This document shows positions 53,231 to 58,992 of a DNA stretch of 58,992 bases, piece after piece. Under the pieces are notes generated by a model. The model was given only the letters and a program-made list of their open reading frames with translations. It was not told where the DNA came from and made no database searches. Numbering within the stretch: position 1 is the first letter of the stretch; every line of letters begins with the position of its first letter. The stretch covers positions 1 through 58,992 of the forward strand of contig CAYRFV010000002.1 of assembly GCA_964423545.1 (NCBI GenBank). Direction: 5' to 3'. The position numbers were made by a program, and so were the translations under genes. Source of the stretch: JALOOE01 sp964423545. GTDB lineage: Bacteria; Chloroflexota; Anaerolineae; CG2-30-64-16.

Positions 53231-56179
53231 ATGACCACTGAAACGCCGATCACCAATCCTTACGTCGGCCCGCGCACCTTCACGTACGAGGACCGCAACG
53301 TCTTCTTCGGCCGCGAGCGCGAGGCGCGCGATCTGCTGGCACGCGTGCTCTCGGAGCGGCTGCTGCTCTTCTACGCTCAGTCCGGCGCAGGCAAGAGCTC
53401 ACTGCTCTATACCCGTCTGATCCCCCAACTGCAAGAGGAAAAGGGCTTCGTCGTACTGCCCATCGGCCGGGTGGGCGGCGACCCGCCAGCCGGGGTGGGG
53501 CCGGTGGACAACATCTATGCGTTCAACCTGATGCTGAGCATCGACGCAGGGAAAGACCCGGCCCGGCTGGCTCACGTCACGCTGAGCGACTTCCTGGCGC
53601 GCCTGGCTCGCAGAACCCTTGCCGATGACACGGGGCAGGAGCGGAAGGGGTGGGTGTATGACCCGGCGCTGCAGCCGGCCCCGGCCAGCGCCACAACGCG
53701 GCGCTACGCCCTGATCATCGACCAGTTCGAGGAGATCATTACGACCCATGCGGGCCGCTGGCAGGAACGCGAGGAGTTTTTCCGCCAGGTCAACCAGGCG
53801 ATGTTAGACACGCCCAATCTGTGGATTGTGCTGACGCTGCGCGAAGACTATGTGGCTGCGCTGGACCCGTACGCGCCGCTGCTGGTCGACCGGCTGCGTG
53901 CGCGGTTCTACATGGCGCGCATGGGCCTCGACGCCGCGCTGGAAGCGATCCGGCGGCCGGCCGAGATGGGCGGCCGGCCCTTTGCGCCCGATGTGGCCGA
54001 GGCGCTGTGCAACGACCTGGCCCAAGTGCGCGTGCCGGGGCGCGAGGAGACGGCGACCGGGCAGTACGTCGAGCCGGTGCAGCTGCAGGTAGTCTGCTAC
54101 CAACTGTGGGAGAACATCAAGAGCCACCCCGCAGGGTCGATCACGGCGGCCGATCTGCGCGAGGCAGGGGATGTCGACCGCGCCCTGATCACCTTCTACG
54201 AAGACACCCTGAAGGCCGTGCTGGCCCAGGAAGCGGTGCAGAAGTCGGGGACCGGTGAACGGCAGCTGCGGCTCTGGTTCGACACCGAGCTGATCACCGC
54301 CAAAGGCACGCGCGACCTGGTGCGCCAGGGCGAGGAGGCGACCGGCAGCCTGCCCAACGCCGTCGTCGATCAGCTGCAGAAGCGCTTCATCCTGCGCAGC
54401 GAAACCCGATCGGGCGACACGAGGGTCGAGCTGGTGCACGATCGGTTCGTCGAGCCGATTCGGGAATCCAATCGCGCCTGGTTCGCCCGCAATCTGAACC
54501 CGCTGACCCAGGCCGCCGGGGCGTGGTTGGAGGCGGGCCGGCCGGAGAGCCTGCTGTATGCCGGCGCGCAACTGGCCACCGCGGCGGCCCAGCTTCACGC
54601 CCACCGGGACGAGTTCGGCGAGATGGAGCAGGAGTTCGTGGAGGCGAGCCAGAAGGCAGAAGACCGCCGCAGCGCGCTGCGGCAGCGGCGCTTCACCTGG
54701 ATCGCAGCCGCGCTCGCGCTGGTGTTCATCGCCCTGGCCGCGTGGGCGCTCTGGAGCCGCGAGGAGGCGCGGGCCAGCGCTGTGGTGGCCGTCAGCGCGC
54801 GCGCAACGGCTGAGGCCGATCGCATCCGAGCGGTCGCGGCCGAGGAGGAAGCGGTGATCCAGGCGCTTTCGGCCCAGGATGCCCGCGACACCGCCATCTA
54901 CCTGCAGGGCCGCGAGAGCGTCGCCCGCAGCCAGGCGGAAGCCAACGCCACGGCCGCCTTCGCCGCCAAGGGAACGGCCGAGGCGGCCAGCACCCAGGCG
55001 GTGGCCGGCATGGCGACCGCCCAGGCCGCAAACACGGCGCAGGTGAGGGCGCTCAACGATCTGGCAGCCAACCTCGAAGCGAACGTCAGCGTGGGCCTGA
55101 CCGCGCAGGTCTGGCCGCTGCCGTCTCCGACCTCGACGCCGGCGCCCGCGCTCACCCCGACGAGAACGTCCACCCCGCGGACCGGCACCGGAGGACCGCC
55201 GCCTCCACCTCCGCAGCGGACGCCGACAGGGACCCCCACGCCGACGCGGGCGCCGACTCGAGCGCCGGCGCTGACCCCCACGCCGAACCGGACGATCAGC
55301 GCCCAGCAGACCCAGCTTGCCCAGGTGCGGGCGACCCAGACGGCGCTGGCCGTGGCGCCCCCACAGGGCCGCATCCTGTTTGCGTCGAACCGCAGCGGGC
55401 CCAACGACCTGTATCGGATCAGCCCGAACGGCGGCGACGCAGCCCGGGTGACCTCGAATACGGGCTATCTGCCGGGCTACGCGCCTGGCGCCGACCGGAT
55501 CGTGTTCACCACCGAGCGACGAGGACGCGTCCAACTCGCGACGATTCGACCGGACGGCAGCGACGAATCGGTCCTCGACACCACGCCGAACGATGGGATC
55601 GTGTGGGACGACTGGGATCCCGCTGTTGCGCCGGACGGTCGCCAGGTGGCGTTCGTGTCGACGCGCGACAACCAGTGGGACATCTATTCGCTGAACCTCA
55701 CAACGGGCGCGGTCAGGCGACTGACGACCGATCCCGCCAGGGACTACTCGCCTGCCTGGTCACCGGATGGGCGGCGCATCGCCTTCGCTTCCGAGCGCAG
55801 CGGCATGACGGATCGGCCGGAGATCTGGGTCATGAATGCCGATGGCAGCAATCCGGTCCGCCTGACCGCCAACGGTGTGTTCGACGCGCACCCGAAGTGG
55901 TCTCCCGATGGCGGTAAGATCGCGTTCGCCAGCGACCGCGACGACAACCGCAGCATCTACGTGATGAATGCAAACGGCGCCAATGTACGCCGGCTGACCG
56001 CGTCTCCCTGGATGGATCAATACCCGGCCTGGTCCTCCGACGGCGACTGGCTGGTGTTCGATCGCCGTACGAGAGAGAATCGGGCGCAGCTGTACCTCGT
56101 GGACGCGACCGGCAGCCAGCTCAGGCCGGTGGCCAACAGTGCGTCCAGCGACTGGGGCGCGATCTGGCTGCCCGGATAG
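53231..56179 (+). CDS. Membrane-anchored nSTAND1 ATPase with PD40/TolB-like propeller
   Basis: A 982-residue signal-transducing STAND NTPase. The N-terminus NPYVGPRTF and FFGRERE is typical of nSTAND1. The P-loop is AQSGAGKSS (49-57), Walker B LIIDQFEE (161-168), then LTLREDYVAALDPY, PVQLQVVCYQLW and ELVHDRFVEPIRE. A transmembrane helix lies at about 489-508, an Ala-rich helical stalk at 510-625, and a Pro/Thr linker at 629-690. Residues 712-982 hold PD40 repeats (SPNGGDAARV, SPDGRRIAFASERS, SPDGGKIAFASDRD). It probably senses a ligand with the propeller and oligomerises to trigger effectors. GAGG precedes ATG 53231. Confidence 0.9.
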   Translation: MTTETPITNPYVGPRTFTYEDRNVFFGREREARDLLARVLSERLLLFYAQSGAGKSSLLYTRLIPQLQEEKGFVVLPIGRVGGDPPAGVGPVDNIYAFNLMLSIDAGKDPARLAHVTLSDFLARLARRTLADDTGQERKGWVYDPALQPAPASATTRRYALIIDQFEEIITTHAGRWQEREEFFRQVNQAMLDTPNLWIVLTLREDYVAALDPYAPLLVDRLRARFYMARMGLDAALEAIRRPAEMGGRPFAPDVAEALCNDLAQVRVPGREETATGQYVEPVQLQVVCYQLWENIKSHPAGSITAADLREAGDVDRALITFYEDTLKAVLAQEAVQKSGTGERQLRLWFDTELITAKGTRDLVRQGEEATGSLPNAVVDQLQKRFILRSETRSGDTRVELVHDRFVEPIRESNRAWFARNLNPLTQAAGAWLEAGRPESLLYAGAQLATAAAQLHAHRDEFGEMEQEFVEASQKAEDRRSALRQRRFTWIAAALALVFIALAAWALWSREEARASAVVAVSARATAEADRIRAVAAEEEAVIQALSAQDARDTAIYLQGRESVARSQAEANATAAFAAKGTAEAASTQAVAGMATAQAANTAQVRALNDLAANLEANVSVGLTAQVWPLPSPTSTPAPALTPTRTSTPRTGTGGPPPPPPQRTPTGTPTPTRAPTRAPALTPTPNRTISAQQTQLAQVRATQTALAVAPPQGRILFASNRSGPNDLYRISPNGGDAARVTSNTGYLPGYAPGADRIVFTTERRGRVQLATIRPDGSDESVLDTTPNDGIVWDDWDPAVAPDGRQVAFVSTRDNQWDIYSLNLTTGAVRRLTTDPARDYSPAWSPDGRRIAFASERSGMTDRPEIWVMNADGSNPVRLTANGVFDAHPKWSPDGGKIAFASDRDDNRSIYVMNANGANVRRLTASPWMDQYPAWSSDGDWLVFDRRTRENRAQLYLVDATGSQLRPVANSASSDWGAIWLPG

Positions 56180-56483
56180 CATGATGTACGGCTCGCGGCA
56201 GCCACTATGGGAAAGACACGAGAGGGACGAGCAACCATGTCCTGGCGCCATCTCCGGCGCGCGACACCCCTCACCGGCCCACCATCGCAGCGCCTGCCGC
56301 GCGTTGCAGCGATCGGCCTCATACGGAAGACGCCATGCAACACCTGTGCAACGGCAGATGTACTATGGTGCCCACAGCTGCGTATTCTTCGGACGCTGCA
56401 GAATGACGGAGTCGCACGAATCGGGAGTGCGCGGCTCGCCAGGTCTGGGAATGACGACCGGGCGCAGTCGGTAGGAGGGACCC
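56180..56483. other. Gene-free stretch with a short hairpin repeat-like segment
   Basis: About 300 bases between the two STAND genes with no convincing gene. ATTCT (56384-56388) pairs with AGAAT (56400-56404), and AATGACG recurs at about 56402 and 56451, reminiscent of dispersed intergenic repeats in many genomes. Whether it is repeated elsewhere cannot be seen from this window. Confidence 0.35.
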
Positions 56484-56729
56484 ATGTGCCAAGCCGATCG
56501 TAAGAAGTCGCTTCATCGCCGCGGCGCCGTCAGGGCGAATAACGGTGGCCGCGCCGGCAACGCTCTCAAGCGGCGCTTCACCGCAGCCGACAGTGGACAG
56601 GAACAGATCGCGAGCGGATCATGGCGGCCGTTGACTACCGTGTGCATCCTCGGCGTGCTTGCCGGCGTCCTGACGCCGCGCAGCTACCCTGGAAGGCGAA
56701 CCAGACCGATGCTTGAGGCTGGCCCATGA
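56484..56729 (+). CDS. Small hypothetical protein coupled to the second STAND ATPase
   Basis: An 81-residue basic reading frame, not matched to any family. Two points favour a real gene: AGGAGGG lies four bases before its ATG, and its stop overlaps the ATPase start in an ATGA arrangement at 56726-56729. It is Arg-rich at the N-terminus and has a short hydrophobic stretch (TTVCILGVLAGVL, about 51-63), too short for a confident membrane helix. It could be a leader peptide coupling translation or a small partner protein. No homology evidence is available. Confidence 0.4.
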   Translation: MCQADRKKSLHRRGAVRANNGGRAGNALKRRFTAADSGQEQIASGSWRPLTTVCILGVLAGVLTPRSYPGRRTRPMLEAGP

Positions 56730-58992
56730 CCCATCCACGGCGCAACCCCTACCCCGGCCCGCGGCCCTACCAACGCGGGGAGACCCTCTATGGACGCGAA
56801 CGGGAGACCACCGAACTGCTCGGGCTGCTCATCGCCGAGCGCATCGTGCTGCTCTCCTCCCCCTCCGGCGCCGGCAAGACCTCCCTGGTCCAGGCCGCCC
56901 TCGTGCCCGAACTCGAGCGGGAAGGCTTCCGCGTCCTGCCGGTCATGCGCCCCGGCCTGCTGCCCGAAGACGCGACGCAACTTGCCAGGCTGCCCTACAA
57001 TCGCTACACCCTCAGCCTGCTGCTGGCCCTGGAGCGCGATCTGCCCGCCGCCGCACAGACCCCCCTGGCCGATCTCGCCGCCTTCTCCCTGGCCGACTAC
57101 CTGCAGGCCCACTGGCCCTTCCCCAACGACGCCGGTGGCGAGGACGCGGCCTGGCACGGCGACGTGCTGATCTTCGACCAGTTCGAGGAAGTGCTGACCG
57201 TCGACGCCACCGACCGCGAGGCCAAACTCGCCTTCTTCGAGCAGCTCGGCGCGGCGCTGCGCAACCGCAACCGCTGGGCCCTCTTCTCGATGCGCGAGGA
57301 GTTCGTCGCCGCCCTCGATCCCTACTTGCGGCCCATCCCCGCCCGCTTCGACCGCGGCCGCCGCTACCGCCTCGACCTGCTGGGGCCGGACGCCGCGCGT
57401 GAGGCGATGCAGCGCCCGGCCGCCGACCAGCATCCAAAGGTGACCTTCACCGACGCAGCGGCCAGCCAGCTCGCCGACGACCTGCGCCGCTCCCAGGTGC
57501 AGCAGCCCGACGGCGCCATGACCGCCACCCTCGGCCCCCACATCGAGCCGGTGCAGCTGCAGGTGGTGTGCCGCAGGCTCTGGGACGGCCTGGCTCCCGA
57601 TGACCTGACCATCGACATCGATGACCTGGCCGCCGTCGGCAACGTCGATGCCGCCTTGGCTGGCTACTACGCCGACACGGTCAAGGCCGTCGCCGCGCAG
57701 ACCGGCGTGCGCGAGCGCGCCGTCCGCGAGTGGGCCGACCGCCAGCTCATCACCGAGGGCGGCATCCGGGGCCAGGTGTTGATGGCCGCGGAGACCAGCC
57801 AGGGGTTGGCCAATACCGCCATCTGGCCGCTGGTCAACGCCCACCTGGTGCGCGCCGAGCAGCGGCGAGGCGCCACCTGGTTCGAGCTGGCCCACGACCG
57901 CCTGACCACACCCGTGCGGACCAGCAACCGGAAATGGTTCGAGGACAACCTGAGCACGCTGCAGCGCCAGGCGGCCCTGTGGGAACAGCAGAGACGACCG
58001 GATGGGCTGCTGCTGCGAGGGGATGCGCTGGCAAACGCAATCGGATGGGCTGAAGGGCACAAGACGGAATTGGAGCCCCATGAGCACGACTTCCTGGATG
58101 AATGCCGCGAGGCCGAAGAGCGCACCGAGCGCGAACGCCGCCAGAACCGGCGCATCCGCATCCTGGCGGCGGCGGCCGCCGCGGTGGCAATCATCGCGAT
58201 CGTCGCTGCTGTTTTCGGCGTGACCGGCCAACAGCAAGCGACGAGAGCCGAAGCCGCTGCCGTGGCAGAGCGAGGCATTGCCCTGAACAACGCGAACCTG
58301 GCGGCTACGCGGGCAGTCGAGGCGCTGGCCAGCGCCAACCTGGCCGCCACCCGCCAGGCCGAAGCGGTCGCAAGCCAACGGCAGGCTGAGAGGCAGGAGC
58401 GCCGCGCCCGGGCCGGCGAGTGGGTCGCCCATGCCCAGTCAGAACTTGCCAACCCACTGGATGACTCCGGCAGCCTGGCCTTGATCCTGGCCCGCGAAGC
58501 CGTATTGACGACCTGGATGGCTGACCGCTCCGTGACGGTCAACGCGGATGGCGCCCTACGCACTGCCGTCGATGCTGCCCCTTCCTACCGCATGACCCTG
58601 CCCCGTCATCGCCACACCGGCGCCGTCTACTCGGCGGCCTACAGCCCCAACAGCCGGCAGATCGTCACTGCCAGCAAGGACGGAACGGCCCGCACCTGGG
58701 ACGCCGCCACGGGGGACGCCCTGCTCACACTGAGCGGACACAGCGGCGCGGTCAATTCGGCGGTCTACAGCCCCGACGGCCGGCAGATCGTCACCGCCGG
58801 CGCCGACGGGACGGTGCGCATCTGGGACGCGGCCACGGGCAACGAGGTGCGCACACTGAGCGGACACAGCGATTGGATCAGCTCGGCGGCCTACAGCCCC
58901 GACGGCCGGCAGATCGTCAGCGCCCACGCCGACGGGACGGCGCGCGTCTGGGACGCGGCCACGGGCAACGAGGTGCGCACGCTGCGCGGCCA
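56726..58992 (+). CDS. Membrane-anchored nSTAND1 ATPase with WD40 repeats (3' end beyond window)
   Basis: At least 755 residues; the frame is open to the window end. It parallels the preceding STAND protein: NPYPGPRPYQ and LYGRERE, P-loop SSPSGAGKTS (44-53), Walker B VLIFDQFEE (147-155), FSMREEFVAALDPY, PVQLQVVCRRLW and ELAHDRL. A charged stretch and a transmembrane helix (about 478-499) are followed by an Ala-rich region with NLAATR repeats. WD40 repeats begin at residue 630 with a 42-residue period (SPDGRQIVTA, DGTVRIWDAATG). GAGG lies seven bases before ATG 56726, which overlaps the small upstream frame. Likely a sensor-triggered switch paired with the neighbouring ATPase. Confidence 0.9.
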   Translation, partial: MTHPRRNPYPGPRPYQRGETLYGRERETTELLGLLIAERIVLLSSPSGAGKTSLVQAALVPELEREGFRVLPVMRPGLLPEDATQLARLPYNRYTLSLLLALERDLPAAAQTPLADLAAFSLADYLQAHWPFPNDAGGEDAAWHGDVLIFDQFEEVLTVDATDREAKLAFFEQLGAALRNRNRWALFSMREEFVAALDPYLRPIPARFDRGRRYRLDLLGPDAAREAMQRPAADQHPKVTFTDAAASQLADDLRRSQVQQPDGAMTATLGPHIEPVQLQVVCRRLWDGLAPDDLTIDIDDLAAVGNVDAALAGYYADTVKAVAAQTGVRERAVREWADRQLITEGGIRGQVLMAAETSQGLANTAIWPLVNAHLVRAEQRRGATWFELAHDRLTTPVRTSNRKWFEDNLSTLQRQAALWEQQRRPDGLLLRGDALANAIGWAEGHKTELEPHEHDFLDECREAEERTERERRQNRRIRILAAAAAAVAIIAIVAAVFGVTGQQQATRAEAAAVAERGIALNNANLAATRAVEALASANLAATRQAEAVASQRQAERQERRARAGEWVAHAQSELANPLDDSGSLALILAREAVLTTWMADRSVTVNADGALRTAVDAAPSYRMTLPRHRHTGAVYSAAYSPNSRQIVTASKDGTARTWDAATGDALLTLSGHSGAVNSAVYSPDGRQIVTAGADGTVRIWDAATGNEVRTLSGHSDWISSAAYSPDGRQIVSAHADGTARVWDAATGNEVRTLRG
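58613..58990 (+). repeat. Three 126-base WD40-encoding direct repeats
   Basis: Units begin at 58613, 58739 and 58865, each exactly 126 bases (42 codons), with near-identical cores such as GACGGCCGGCAGATCGTC. A fourth unit seems to begin at 58991. High identity at the DNA level points to recent duplication or gene conversion. Confidence 0.85.

Noticed and set aside
53804..55534. 576-codon minus-strand frame
   Set aside because: Complement of the nSTAND ATPase with Walker motifs; low-complexity Arg/Gly/Gln translation.
56684..58432. 582-codon minus-strand frame
   Set aside because: Complement of the second nSTAND ATPase; Gly/Gln/His-rich translation without domain.
1..58992. tRNA, rRNA, CRISPR arrays, insertion sequences and integrases
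   Set aside because: None could be recognised; no transposase or integrase reading frame, no regular spacer-repeat array and no cloverleaf sequence was seen.

Overview
The window is a GC-rich stretch of a bacterial draft genome. It carries two 10-N scaffold gaps and no rRNA, tRNA, CRISPR array or recognisable transposon. Two traits suggest a Chloroflexota (Anaerolineae-like) organism: lipoprotein solute-binding proteins with long Ala/Pro/Thr-Lys linkers, and a cluster of nSTAND, CHAT, FGE-sulfatase and WD40 proteins. This taxonomic call is inference from style and gene content; no marker gene is present.

Region 1 (1-21044, mostly + strand) is a carbohydrate or organic-acid utilisation locus. 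A divergent promoter pair (126-200) opens it. It holds an FGGY kinase, a UroD-family protein, an SDR and a Gfo/Idh/MocA oxidoreductase. A consensus promoter (4782-4810) and a long, hairpin-rich leader precede a complete peptide/oligosaccharide-type ABC transporter: Tat-type lipoprotein, two permeases and two ATPases. A GH172-like (DUF2961) hydrolase sits between the two ATPase genes. A DHDPS-family lyase, two HpaI-type aldolases, an M20 hydrolase, a second UroD-family protein, a FucI/AraA-like isomerase and a DUF4432 mutarotase-like protein follow. Region 1 ends at a strong bidirectional hairpin (21061-21099).

Region 2 (21117-39861, - strand) is a convergent catabolic arm. Read in its own direction it runs from PIG-L-like and BNR-repeat genes, through a promoter at 37683-37711, into class III aminotransferase, UroD, MDR, AraA-like isomerase, AKR, three amidohydrolases, a second aminotransferase, another UroD, a second AKR, a DeoR-type regulator, a second FGGY kinase and a NagB-like protein. 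Many families occur twice or more across the two arms, which suggests uptake, trimming, isomerisation, phosphorylation or oxidation, and aldol cleavage of unusual, decorated or modified sugars.

Region 3 (39900-47841, + strand) starts from a second divergent promoter pair. It holds a BNR-repeat protein, a second ABC transporter (lipoprotein and two permeases, no ATPase in the window), a TIM-barrel glycosidase-like protein and another Gfo/Idh/MocA oxidoreductase.

Region 4 (47999-58992, + strand) is different in kind. A consensus promoter leads into a glycosidase-like domain fused to a degenerate N-acetylmuramidase-like domain. Next come a CHAT protease-FGE-sulfatase fusion, a degenerate SIR2-like protein, a membrane-anchored nSTAND ATPase with a PD40 propeller, a small coupled ORF, and a second nSTAND ATPase with WD40 repeats that runs off the window. 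It looks like a conflict or immune-type signalling island and is the most interesting part of the window.

Both 10-N gaps have flanks that end and begin with the same three bases. Collapsing them restores reading frames, so they are probably assembly artefacts.
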